Program-made: the position numbers and the translations under genes
The notes under the pieces: generated by a model
The model's database searches: none
Seen by the model: the letters and a program-made list of their open reading frames with translations, nothing else
Told to the model about the DNA's origin: nothing
Origin: Kitasatospora aureofaciens
GTDB lineage: Bacteria > Actinomycetota > Actinomycetes > Streptomycetales > Streptomycetaceae
NCBI GenBank assembly: GCA_000720845.1
Contig: JODU01000033.1
Coordinates: forward strand, 1-64,000
DNA length: 64,000 nt
Direction of reading: 5' to 3'
Shown: one piece after another, positions 37,270 through 45,301 of the stretch
Layout: each line of letters begins with the position of its first letter
Position numbering within the stretch: position 1 is the first letter of the stretch

Positions 37270-37538
37270 TTCGCCGCCCCCGCGACCACGTCTTCGGACT
37301 CGACCTTGACGGTGAAGTCCTCGATCACGGTGTTGGCGAGGAAGGATTCCGCAAGATCATGGATGCGGGCGAGGGCGGCGTCGTCGACCGGCCCGTCCAC
37401 TTCCAGTTCGAATCGCTTTCCCTGACGGACGTCCGAGATCCCTTCGAAACCCAGCCGCGGCAGTGCGCGCTGCACCGCCTGGCCCTGGGGGTCGAGGATC
37501 TCCGGCTTGAGCATGACGTCGACTACGACGCGTGCCAC
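37266..37538 (-). CDS. purS: FGAM synthase, PurS subunit
   Basis: 90 residues, the small bridging subunit of the PurLQS complex: ARVVVDVMLKPEILDPQGQAVQRALPRLG, FELEVDGPVDDAALARIHDLAESFLANTVIEDFTVKVE. GTG 37538 has GGGAG at about 6 bases and gives the usual MARVVVDV start; GTG 37544, two codons earlier, is also in frame. First gene of the purSQL operon. Confidence 0.96.
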   Translation of the reverse strand: MARVVVDVMLKPEILDPQGQAVQRALPRLGFEGISDVRQGKRFELEVDGPVDDAALARIHDLAESFLANTVIEDFTVKVESEDVVAGAAK

Positions 37539-37888
37539 TGGCACTCCCGGTGTGTGGTGCTGAGCAGGTTCCTTCAGACTACCCGTACAAAATTTCTACG
37601 CGCGTAGCCTTGGAGGAAACTACGTGAGCCCAGTCACGATTCGGCATCGGGAGGGGGTGCTCACGAAAAGCTTCGGGAAAGATCCGGGATCGAGCGTGGA
37701 CACCTATTGCCCAGCGGACACGCGGACAGATTTAGTCGGTCTTCCCATTGCAATGCCGGGCACGGTACAAATGAAATGTCATTAGCCGATACTTTGCCCA
37801 ATTACAGGCGAACAGTCGGCATCATCGCGACGTCTTGGCACGTTCTGGCACGTCATCGCGGAGATGCCGCACGAAGGGACCGATATTC
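37539..37888. promoter_or_regulatory. Divergent promoter region of purSQL and the lsr2-like gene
   Basis: 350 bases, unusually A/T-rich near 37583-37600 (ACAAAATTTCTACG) and 37770-37805. It contains the perfect 12-bp palindrome CTACGCGCGTAG at 37596-37607, about 55 bases before purS. The A/T-rich patches could be self-binding sites of the Lsr2-like protein. No gene is supported. Confidence 0.55.
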
Positions 37889-38206
37889 GTGGCGCAGCGT
37901 GTCGTGGTCACTCTCTTTGACGACATCGACGGCTCGGAAGCGGCGGAGACGATCGCCTTCGGAGTCGACGGCCGGATGTACGAGATCGACCTGAACGAAG
38001 CCAATGCCCGGAAACTGCGCAAGGCGCTCGAGCCGTACGTCTCGGCCGGCCGCAAGCGCTCCCGGTCCGGCAAGGCCTACCGGCAGACGGAGGTCGCCCC
38101 CGACCCGGCCGCGGTGCGGGCCTGGGCCCAGGCGAACAAGCTGGACGTGCCCGCGCGGGGCCGGATCCCGAAGAGGGTGTACGAGGCGTTCGCCGAGGCG
38201 CAGTGA
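37889..38206 (+). CDS. lsrL: Lsr2-family nucleoid-associated silencer (LsrL paralogue by position)
   Basis: 105 residues. Lsr2 proteins bridge A/T-rich DNA and silence foreign and specialised-metabolite genes. Oligomerization part: AQRVVVTLFDDIDGSEAAETIAFGVDGRMYEIDLNEANARKLRKALEPYV. DNA-binding part: VRAWAQANKLDVPARGRIPKRVYEAFAEA, whose R-G-R is the A/T-hook-like motif. GTG 37889 follows AAGGGA. Streptomyces have two paralogues; the one next to purS is, as I recall, LsrL (SCO4076), not the main Lsr2 (SCO3375). Confidence 0.93.
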   Translation: MAQRVVVTLFDDIDGSEAAETIAFGVDGRMYEIDLNEANARKLRKALEPYVSAGRKRSRSGKAYRQTEVAPDPAAVRAWAQANKLDVPARGRIPKRVYEAFAEAQ

Positions 38207-38342
38207 GCCGTGCTCCGGCGCGGGCGGCCGACGGCCGCTCAGTCGCCCCTCGCGGCAACCGACTTGCGCGGCACCCCGGGTGATCAGCTAAAGTCTGGAG
38301 CACGCCGAGGGGCGAGGCCGAAAGGCCCAGCTCACGGAACAC

Positions 38343-38413
38343 GCGGGTGTAGTTCAGTAGTAGAACATCCCCCTTCCAGGGGGAAGGCGCAGTGTGCAAT
38401 TCCTGTCACCCGC
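38343..38413 (+). tRNA. tRNA-Gly(TCC)
   Basis: 71-base cloverleaf: acceptor GCGGGTG with CACCCGC, discriminator T, anticodon stem TCCCC/GGGGA with loop CTTCCAG (TCC). No CCA is encoded. Confidence 0.93.
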
Positions 38414-38494
38414 TCTGCACCGCCGTACCGATGACCCGTTGGGATCAGGTAGGCTGGTGCTCGCACCGATCGGTGAAGGCCGGTCGGGGGCAAT

Positions 38495-38567
38495 GCGGAC
38501 GTAGCTCAGTTGGTAGAGCGCAACCTTGCCAAGGTTGAGGTCGCGAGTTCGAGCCTCGTCGTCCGCT
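38495..38567 (+). tRNA. tRNA-Gly(GCC), copy 1
   Basis: 73-base cloverleaf: acceptor GCGGACG with CGTCCGC, anticodon loop TTGCCAA (GCC). A terminator hairpin follows. A second GCC copy at 42446 differs by a compensated acceptor pair and one T-loop base. Confidence 0.96.
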
Positions 38568-38576
38568 CGGGAATCA

Positions 38577-38606
38577 GACCCCGGTCCTCCAGGACCGGGG
38601 TCTTTT
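38577..38606 (+). terminator. Terminator after tRNA-Gly(GCC) copy 1
   Basis: 12-bp stem GACCCCGGTCCT/AGGACCGGGGTC with a CC loop, then TTTT. Confidence 0.9.
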
Positions 38607-38717
38607 CGTGCGTCCGGTGACCGTGCCCACCGCCACCGCTCCGTCCCTGACATTTGTCATGCCCGGTGATGACGGGCCGCACTGTCGTCCCGCCCCGCGC
38701 GCCGGAATGCTTGAAGC

Positions 38718-39692
38718 ATGCGAACGAACGAGCACGAACACGTGATTGAGGTCACCGACCTGCGGCGTGTGTACGGGGGCGGGTTCGAGGCCGTGCGCGG
38801 AATCGACTTCTCCGTGCGCCGCGGCGAGGTCTTCGCCCTGCTCGGCACCAACGGCGCCGGCAAGACGTCGACAGTCGAGCTCCTGGAGGGGCTCGCCGCT
38901 CCGGCCGGCGGGCGGGTACGCGTCCTCGGGCACGACCCGTACACCGAGCGGGCCGCCGTACGCCCCCGCACCGGGGTCATGCTCCAGGAGGGCGGCTTCC
39001 CCTCCGAGCTGACGGTCGCCGAGACGGCACGGTTGTGGGCGGGGTGCGTGAGCGGCGCCCGGCCGCCGGCCGAGGTGCTGGCGCTGGTCGGCCTGGAGTC
39101 CAAGACCGACACCCGCGTGAAGCAGCTGTCCGGCGGCCAGCGGCGCCGTCTGGACCTGGCGCTCGCGCTGCTCGGCGACCCGGAGGTGCTCTTCCTCGAC
39201 GAGCCCAGCACCGGTCTGGACGCCGAAGGCCGCCGGGACACCTGGGAGTTGGTGAGCGGGCTGCGCGACGCCGGTACGACGGTGCTGCTGACCACACACT
39301 ACCTGGAGGAGGCCGAGAACCTCGCCGACCGGCTCGCGATCATGCACGAGGGCCGGATCGCCGCGACCGGCACCCCGGCAGAGGTGACCGCCGCACAGCC
39401 GTCCCACATCTCCTTCGAACTGCCCGAAGGCTACTTCGTGGGCGATCTGCCGCCGCTGGCCGAAATGGGCGTGAGCGACCACGAGGTCGACGGCCGCATG
39501 GTGAAGCTGCGCACCCGGGAACTCCAGCGCGCCGCCACCGGCCTGCTGGTGTGGGCCGGGCAGGCCGGGGTGGAACTGCGCCGCCTGGACGTGCGCTCGG
39601 CATCCCTGGAGGAGGCCTTCCTCAGCATCGCCAAGGAGGTGTCCGCGAGGACGTCCCCCACCACGACGACGGAGAAGGAGTACGCGGCATGA
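38718..39692 (+). CDS. ABC transporter ATP-binding protein (drug-export type)
   Basis: 324 residues. DrrA-like ATPase: Walker A LLGTNGAGKTSTVELL, Q-loop VMLQEGG, signature LSGGQRRRLDLALALLGDPEVLFLDEPSTGLD with Walker B, and switch His TTHYLEEAE. The C-terminal about 100 residues are the extra domain of this family. The stop overlaps the permease ATG by four bases. It forms an export module with the permease and the sensor/regulator pair downstream; drug or antimicrobial peptide export under that system is likely. Confidence 0.95.
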   Translation: MRTNEHEHVIEVTDLRRVYGGGFEAVRGIDFSVRRGEVFALLGTNGAGKTSTVELLEGLAAPAGGRVRVLGHDPYTERAAVRPRTGVMLQEGGFPSELTVAETARLWAGCVSGARPPAEVLALVGLESKTDTRVKQLSGGQRRRLDLALALLGDPEVLFLDEPSTGLDAEGRRDTWELVSGLRDAGTTVLLTTHYLEEAENLADRLAIMHEGRIAATGTPAEVTAAQPSHISFELPEGYFVGDLPPLAEMGVSDHEVDGRMVKLRTRELQRAATGLLVWAGQAGVELRRLDVRSASLEEAFLSIAKEVSARTSPTTTTEKEYAA

Positions 39693-40513
39693 GCGCCACC
39701 GACGCCACCGGCACCCCGGCCCGCGCCGAGCGCCCCGCCGGGACCGCGACCACCACGCCGACGGGCCGCATGACCGCCCTCGCCCGCGCCGAACTGACCC
39801 TGCTGGGGCGGAACAAGGGCACCGTCTTCGCCGCGCTGTTCGTGCCGCTCGTGCTGCCGTTCAGCGTGCGGGCGGGGGCCAAGGAGATGGACCTCGCCGG
39901 GGCCGGACTGACCACCGGCACCCTCGTGCTGCCCGCCGCGATCGGCTTCTCCCTGCTGTTCGCCGTCTACTCGGCCCTCGTCGGCGTCTTCGTCGTGCGG
40001 CGCGAGGAACTCGTCCTCAAACGGCTGCGCACCGGTGAGCTGCGGGACGTGGAGATCCTCAGCGGCTCGGCGCTGCCGGCCGTCCTCAGCGGGCTGGTGC
40101 AGTCCCTGCTGCTCGCGGTGGGCTGCGCGGTGCTGCTCGATCTGTCCGCGCCGTCGGCGGTCCACCTGGCCGTCGTCGGTCTGCTGCTGGGCCTGGTGAT
40201 GTGTGCCGCGCTCGCGGCGGTCACCGCGAGCTTCACCAGGACCGGGGAGAGCGCGCAGGTCACGCCGCTGCCGTTCATGTTCGTCTCCATGCTCGGCTCC
40301 GGCCTGTTCTTCCCGCTGGAGATGATGCCCGACCGGCTGGCCTCGGTGTGCGAGCTGCTGCCGCTGACCCCCGTGATCACCCTGGTGCGCGGCGGCTGGA
40401 CCGGTGACCTGTCGGCCTACGAGGCGCTGGGCGCCGTCCTGACCGCGGTGGCCTGGACCGTGCTCGCGGTGTTTGCTGTACGACGGTGGTTCCGCTGGGA
40501 GCCACGGCACTGA
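39689..40513 (+). CDS. ABC-2 type transporter permease
   Basis: 274 residues, partner of the ATPase upstream. About six membrane segments are visible (VFAALFVPLVLPFSV, GTLVLPAAIGFSLLFAVYSALVGVFVV, ALPAVLSGLVQSLLLAVGCAVLLDL, HLAVVGLLLGLVMCAALAAV, TPLPFMFVSMLGSGLFFPLEMMP, AVLTAVAWTVLAVFAV). The PLEMMP segment is typical of ABC-2 exporters. ATGA overlap with the ATPase; the sensor kinase gene starts 29 bases after its stop. Confidence 0.94.
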   Translation: MSATDATGTPARAERPAGTATTTPTGRMTALARAELTLLGRNKGTVFAALFVPLVLPFSVRAGAKEMDLAGAGLTTGTLVLPAAIGFSLLFAVYSALVGVFVVRREELVLKRLRTGELRDVEILSGSALPAVLSGLVQSLLLAVGCAVLLDLSAPSAVHLAVVGLLLGLVMCAALAAVTASFTRTGESAQVTPLPFMFVSMLGSGLFFPLEMMPDRLASVCELLPLTPVITLVRGGWTGDLSAYEALGAVLTAVAWTVLAVFAVRRWFRWEPRH

Positions 40514-40542
40514 GGTACGGGGCGAGTGGGAGCGGCGGACGG

Positions 40543-41790
40543 ATGCGCAGGCCGGGCGGATGGTGGCGGATCAAGAGCACGCCGCAGAAGGTGGAGACGT
40601 ACACGCGGTGGTCGTTCCACTTCTTCGGTGCGATCGAGGTCGTGGCCCTCGGGGTGACCGCCTACGGCCGGACCGGCGTCGGGCTCGCCACGGTGCTGTG
40701 CCTGCTGGTCACCGTGCACGCGGCCGTCTGCATGCTGGTCTCGTCCCGGACGCTGGACTGGACGCTGGGCCGGAGCCCGCAGCCCGTGCGGCTGATGTGG
40801 GTACTCGTCGTCGTCACCGCCGTGATCGCGATCACCGCGGTCGGGATCGCGGAGCGCGGGCCGGACGGCGAGGTGGAGACCGCGGCGGGCTCGGTCTACG
40901 GCGGAGTCATGTGCTTCGGCGCCGGTGTCACCACGCTCGGGGTACGGGGCCGGCGGCGCATGGTCGCCGTCGTCGGGGCCTTCGCGCTCGGCGCGGGACT
41001 CATCACGTTCCCGCTGGAGATGCCCGCCGTCGCGTCGGTCGTGCTGGCCGGCCTGGTGATGGTGACCGGTGGGCTCCTCGCCGTCACCTCGATCTTCTCC
41101 GTCTGGCTGCTCAACGCGGTCTACGCGCTCGACGACGCAAAGGAGACCCGGGCCAGGCTCGCCGTCGCCGAGGAGCGGCTGCGGTTCGGCCGGGACCTGC
41201 ACGACGTGATGGGGCGGAACCTGGCGGTGATCGCGCTCAAGAGCGAGCTGGCCGTCCAGCTGTCCCGGCGCGGCAGGCCTGAGGCGGTGGAGCAGATGAT
41301 CGAGGTGCAGCGCATCGCGCAGGAGTCGCAGCGCGAGGTCCGGGACGTCGTGCGCGGTTACCGGGAGGCCGCCCTGGAGGTGGAACTGGCCGGTGCCCGG
41401 GGGGTGCTCTCGGCGGCGGGCATCGCCTCGGAGGTCACCGGCGAGACGGCCGACCTGCCCGCCGAGGTGCAGGCGGCGCTCGGCTGGGTGGTGCGGGAGG
41501 CGACCACGAACGTGCTGCGGCACGGGGACGCGAAGAAGGTCGCCGTGACGGTGCGGATGTCGAAGGGGCGGGTAGTGCTGACGGTGGAGAACGACGGCGT
41601 GGCGGTGACGGCGGGGGACGGCGCCCCGGCGGGCCCGGGCGGCTCCGGGCTCGCCGGACTGCGGGAAAGGCTCTCCGCGGTGGACGGGACCCTGGAGGCG
41701 GGACCGGCCGGCAAGGGCGTGTTCCGGCTGAGGGCCGAGGTGCCGCTGCCGGCCGCCGCGACCGGGGCCGCGCTGGAGGCCGCCTCGTGA
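40543..41790 (+). CDS. Sensor histidine kinase (NarL/DesK type)
   Basis: 415 residues from ATG 40543; the frame opens earlier at 40486 without a better ribosome site. Five to six membrane helices in the first about 200 residues with almost no extracellular loop point to a membrane or intramembrane signal. The HisKA_3 domain has the phosphorylated His in RFGRDLHDVMGRNLAVIALKSELA. The ATPase domain has REATTNVLRHGDAKKV (N box) and GGSGLAGLRERL (G box). The stop overlaps the response-regulator GTG. It probably controls the adjacent ABC exporter. Confidence 0.94.
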   Translation: MRRPGGWWRIKSTPQKVETYTRWSFHFFGAIEVVALGVTAYGRTGVGLATVLCLLVTVHAAVCMLVSSRTLDWTLGRSPQPVRLMWVLVVVTAVIAITAVGIAERGPDGEVETAAGSVYGGVMCFGAGVTTLGVRGRRRMVAVVGAFALGAGLITFPLEMPAVASVVLAGLVMVTGGLLAVTSIFSVWLLNAVYALDDAKETRARLAVAEERLRFGRDLHDVMGRNLAVIALKSELAVQLSRRGRPEAVEQMIEVQRIAQESQREVRDVVRGYREAALEVELAGARGVLSAAGIASEVTGETADLPAEVQAALGWVVREATTNVLRHGDAKKVAVTVRMSKGRVVLTVENDGVAVTAGDGAPAGPGGSGLAGLRERLSAVDGTLEAGPAGKGVFRLRAEVPLPAAATGAALEAAS

Positions 41791-42401
41791 CGACGACCGT
41801 CCGCGTCCTGCTCGCCGACGACGAGCACCTCATCCGCGGGGCGCTCGCGGCCCTGCTGTCCCTGGAGGACGACCTGGTCGTCGTCGCCGAGGCGGCCACC
41901 GGACCCGAGGCCCTGGCGATGGCGCGGGCGCACGCCCCGGACGTCGCCGTGCTGGATCTCCAGATGCCCGGCGCCGACGGTGTGAAGGTCGCCACATCGC
42001 TGCGGACCGAGCTGCCCGCCTGCAAGGTGCTGATCGTGACCAGTCACGGGCGCCCGGGGCATCTGAAGCGGGCCCTCGCGGCGGGGGTGCGCGGGTTCGT
42101 CCCCAAGACGGTCAGCGCCCAGCGGCTCGCCGAACTGATCCGCACGGTGCACGCCGGAAACCGGTACGTCGACCCCGAGTTGGCCGCCGACGCGATCTCC
42201 GCCGGGGACTCGCCGCTGACCGCGCGCGAGGCCGAGGTGCTGGAGCACGCCGCCGACGGGGCACCCGTCGCGGAGATCGCCGAGCGCGCCGCGCTCGCCG
42301 AGGGCACCGTACGGAACTACCTGTCGTCGGCCGCGAGCAAGCTCGGTGCGGAGAACCGGCACGCGGCGGTGCGTCTCGCACGGGAGCGGGGTTGGGTATA
42401 G
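41787..42401 (+). CDS. LuxR/NarL-family response regulator
   Basis: 204 residues. Receiver domain: VLLADDEHLIRGAL, phospho-Asp in DVAVLDLQMPGADG, conserved Thr/Ser in VLIVTSHG, Lys in GFVPKTVS. C-terminal LuxR helix-turn-helix: LTAREAEVLEHAADGAPVAEIAERAALAEGTVRNYLSSAASKLGAENRHAAV. The GTG overlaps the kinase stop (GTGA). It is paired with the upstream kinase, and the exporter operon is the obvious target. Confidence 0.96.
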   Translation: MTTTVRVLLADDEHLIRGALAALLSLEDDLVVVAEAATGPEALAMARAHAPDVAVLDLQMPGADGVKVATSLRTELPACKVLIVTSHGRPGHLKRALAAGVRGFVPKTVSAQRLAELIRTVHAGNRYVDPELAADAISAGDSPLTAREAEVLEHAADGAPVAEIAERAALAEGTVRNYLSSAASKLGAENRHAAVRLARERGWV

Positions 42402-42445
42402 TGGCTGTCGCGCCACGGCGAAGTCCACGACGAAGCCCGCGCAGT

Positions 42446-42518
42446 GCGAACGTAGCTCAGTTGGTAGAGCGCAACCTTGCCAAGGTTGAGGTCGCGAGTT
42501 CGAACCTCGTCGTTCGCT
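42446..42518 (+). tRNA. tRNA-Gly(GCC), copy 2
   Basis: 73-base cloverleaf, acceptor GCGAACG with CGTTCGC, anticodon GCC. Relative to 38495-38567 an acceptor G-C pair has become A-T by a compensatory change. Confidence 0.96.
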
Positions 42519-42526
42519 CCGTGTGA

Positions 42527-42557
42527 GAAGCCCCCGGCTCCGGCCGGGGGCTTCTTC
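42527..42557. terminator. Terminator between tRNA-Gly and purC
   Basis: 12-bp stem GAAGCCCCCGGC/GCCGGGGGCTTC with a short loop. It can serve the tRNA and the converging purC. Confidence 0.88.
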
Positions 42558-42595
42558 GTGTCCGCGCCCACAGCGGCTGCGGCGGGCGCGGCGGA

Positions 42596-43495
42596 CTACG
42601 ACCAGCTCTGGCCGGTCAGCAGCTCGTAGGCCTCCACGTACTTGGCGCGGGTGGCGTCCACGACCCGCTGCGGGAGCGGCGGCGGGGGCTGCTCGCTCCT
42701 GCGGTCCCAGCCGGACTCCGCCGAGGTCAGCCAGTCCCGCACGAACTGCTTGTCGTACGACGGCTGCGCGCGGCCCGGCTGCCACTGGTCGGCCGGCCAG
42801 AAGCGGGAGGAGTCCGGGGTGAGGACCTCGTCGGCGAGGACCAGGTCGTCCCCGTCGAAGCCGAACTCGAACTTGGTGTCCGCGAGGACGATGCCGCGCT
42901 CACGGGCGATGTCCCGGGCGCGGGAGTACACGGCGAGGGTGGCCTGGCGCAGGGCCGCCGCGGTGTCCGCGCCGACCTGGCGGGCGACCTCCTCGTAGGA
43001 GACGTTCTCGTCGTGCTCGCCGACCTCGGCCTTGGTGGCCGGGGTGAAGATCGGGGCGGGCAGCTCGGAGCCGTCGACGAGGCCCTCGGGGAGGGCGAGG
43101 CCGCAGACGGTGCGGGTCTCGTCGTACTCGGCCAGGCCGGAGCCGGTGAGGTAGCCGCGGGCCACGCACTCCACCGGGACCATCCGCAGCGACTTGCAGA
43201 CCAGGGCGCGGCCCTCCCAGTCGGCGGGGGCGCCGGGGGGCAGCTCGGTGCTCAGCACGTGGTTCGGGGCCAGGCCGGCGAGCTGCTCGAACCACCACAG
43301 GGAGAGCTGGGTGAGGACCCGGCCCTTGTCGGGGATCTCGGTCGGCAGCACCCAGTCGTAGGCGGAGATGCGGTCGCTGGCGACCATCACGAGGTCGCCC
43401 GCCTCGTTCCGGTACAGCTCGCGCACCTTGCCGGTGTGCAGGTGCACCAGACCCGGAACCTGGATCGGTTCGGGCTTTTCAACGAATCCGGACAC
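42596..43495 (-). CDS. purC: SAICAR synthase
   Basis: 299 residues, the longer SAICAR synthetase type. It joins aspartate to CAIR with ATP. Signatures: LHTGKVRELYRNEAGDLVMVASDRISAYDWVLPTEIPDKGRVL, VECVARGYLTGSGLAEYDET, LPAPIFTPATKAEVGEHDENVS, LADTKFEFGFDG, LADEVLTPDSSRFWPAD. GTG 43495 has GGGGAGGAAC. It is transcribed alone, between a tRNA-Gly and the dimethylformamidase-like gene. Confidence 0.98.
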   Translation of the reverse strand: MSGFVEKPEPIQVPGLVHLHTGKVRELYRNEAGDLVMVASDRISAYDWVLPTEIPDKGRVLTQLSLWWFEQLAGLAPNHVLSTELPPGAPADWEGRALVCKSLRMVPVECVARGYLTGSGLAEYDETRTVCGLALPEGLVDGSELPAPIFTPATKAEVGEHDENVSYEEVARQVGADTAAALRQATLAVYSRARDIARERGIVLADTKFEFGFDGDDLVLADEVLTPDSSRFWPADQWQPGRAQPSYDKQFVRDWLTSAESGWDRRSEQPPPPLPQRVVDATRAKYVEAYELLTGQSWS

Positions 43496-43582
43496 GGTTC
43501 CTCCCCGTGGTTCTGTCCAATGGTCCGATTCTCCCGTATGTCGGAGGCGCGGTGGACGGCGGGGCGGTCTCGGGCGCCGTTC

Positions 43583-45058
43583 TCAGTCCCGTTTGCAGAT
43601 GCGGTCCAGCAGGTTGGCGGTGGCGCGCTGGACACGCGGGTCGACGTGGCCGGGGCGGTCCAGGGCCGGGGACCAGGCGAACGTGCCGGACGCGAAGACC
43701 CAGGCGCCCGACGGGGCCCGGTACAGCGACGTCTCCTGGTGCCGCCGGACGCCGTCCACGTCGGTGTACGGGGAGTGGGCGAGCAGGACCCGCTCGTCGT
43801 GCTCGGGGAGCGCGGTGCGCGGGAAGTAGCGGTCGGCCTCGCCCGCCACCAGGTCCTCGATCGCGTCGCCCTCGTGCGCTCCGGTGGCCTCCCAGAGCCA
43901 GTGACCGGCGTTGCGGACGATCATCGGGTGCGGTTCGGGGACGCGGCCGGCGTACTGGATGCCGAGCAGCTGCTGCTCGGGGCGGTCGATCTCCCGCCAC
44001 AGCGCGGGGCGGCCGGGTCCCTTGCGCTTGCGGCAGGTCAGCAGGCGGTCTGGGGTGCCCGACGCGGAGGGGGCCAGCTCGACCTGCCAGTACATGGTGT
44101 TGGCGGAGAGGAAGACCAGGGACGTCCCCCGGTCCCGGGCGAGTTCCGCGGTGCGGCGCATGGGGGCGGACCAGTACTCGTCGTGGCCGGGGAAGACCAG
44201 GCCCCGGTAGCGGGCCGGGTCGACGCGGCCCGAGTGCAGGTCGCGGGCGTCGGCGTAGGCGAGGTCGTAGCCGTAGCGCTCGGCGAAGCGGATGAAGTCG
44301 TAGGCGTGACCGACGTGGAGGGGCAGCCCGGCACCCGCGTAGGGGCGGTCGAAGGAGACGGTCGTCGCGGCGTCCGCCTCGCCGAGCAGCCGGCCCTCCT
44401 CGTCCCAGGCGTGGTAGAGGCTGGCACCGGTGCGGCCGTCCTCCGGATAGAGGTTGTACGCCTGCCAGGTGATGTCCGGCAGGAGGAGGAGCAGGTCGGC
44501 GGGGTGGTCGTCGCGGACCGTGAAGGGCACGTGGGAGCGGTAGCCGTCGGCGGTGGTGAGGACGGCGACGTACGCGCCCGCGTTCCAGTACGACGGGATC
44601 TGCAGCCGCCAGGACAGCCACCAGTGGTGACAGGAGACCGTGCGGTCGGCGGCGAGGGGCGGGGGCTGGACGATGCCGGACAGGCGGGGACTGGTGGTGA
44701 TCTTGGCCGCGCCGTCACCGCCGTAGTGCCCGATCCGGTAGACGTCGACGCTGAACTCCTGCGGCGGGTCGACGGTGACGTGGAAGTCGATGGCCTCGCC
44801 GGGGGCGGCGGCCCCCGTCGCGGTGAAGCCCTTGATCTGGCGGCGGACGTCGTCCGCGGCGCGGGGACCGCCACCGGGGTCGGTGCGGGTGCCGGTGCCG
44901 GTGCGGTCCTGGTCCGCGTACCAGGCGATCATCTGGCCGGTGTCGCCGAAGTACGTCTCGCCGCCGCGCAGCCAGGGGACCGGCCCCTGGCCGAAGGGGT
45001 CCGTCACGGCGTGTGCGAGTGCTCCCGACTCCCAGCGGCGGATCTGCTCGGGCCCCAT
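43583..45058 (-). CDS. N,N-dimethylformamidase beta-subunit-like protein
   Basis: 491 residues from ATG 45058 (GGAGGGGA upstream); the open frame reaches 45298 but lacks support there. It resembles the C-terminal domain of the large subunit of N,N-dimethylformamidase: QIKGFTATGAAAPGEAIDFHVTVDPPQEFSVDVYRIGHYGGDGA (Ig-like part), LLLPDITWQAYNLYPEDGRTGASLYHAW, DLAYADARDLHSGR, FPGHDEYWSAPMRR, and LFLSANTMYWQVEL-type motifs. No signal peptide. The substrate is unknown, and amide hydrolase activity is only an inference. A 243-base gap separates it from the next gene upstream. Confidence 0.85.
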   Translation of the reverse strand: MGPEQIRRWESGALAHAVTDPFGQGPVPWLRGGETYFGDTGQMIAWYADQDRTGTGTRTDPGGGPRAADDVRRQIKGFTATGAAAPGEAIDFHVTVDPPQEFSVDVYRIGHYGGDGAAKITTSPRLSGIVQPPPLAADRTVSCHHWWLSWRLQIPSYWNAGAYVAVLTTADGYRSHVPFTVRDDHPADLLLLLPDITWQAYNLYPEDGRTGASLYHAWDEEGRLLGEADAATTVSFDRPYAGAGLPLHVGHAYDFIRFAERYGYDLAYADARDLHSGRVDPARYRGLVFPGHDEYWSAPMRRTAELARDRGTSLVFLSANTMYWQVELAPSASGTPDRLLTCRKRKGPGRPALWREIDRPEQQLLGIQYAGRVPEPHPMIVRNAGHWLWEATGAHEGDAIEDLVAGEADRYFPRTALPEHDERVLLAHSPYTDVDGVRRHQETSLYRAPSGAWVFASGTFAWSPALDRPGHVDPRVQRATANLLDRICKRD

Positions 45059-45301
45059 GGGACAGTCCCCTCCCTCGTGCCCCCGTGGTCGTGCGTATGA
45101 CGAACGCCTTTGCCATGTGCGCGATCGGTCCCAGCACATCACATTTCGCACGCGGGCTGTCACTGTTCGTTGCGAAGTGGCCGAAAGTGGAATGAGGGGG
45201 TCCGATTCGCCGGAGCCCGGAGTCCGGGGCTCGCAGGGGCCGGGCAGGCGGGGCGGAGGGGCGGGCCGGGCGAACCGGATCGTCTGAGGACGCGCCACGC
45301 G

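Noticed and set aside
37889..38206. Calling this the main Lsr2
   Set aside because: Its position next to purS fits the LsrL paralogue; the principal Lsr2 is elsewhere in Streptomyces as I recall.
45059..45298. N-terminal extension of the dimethylformamidase-like protein
   Set aside because: Arg/Pro-rich with no similarity; ATG 45058 has GGAGGGGA.
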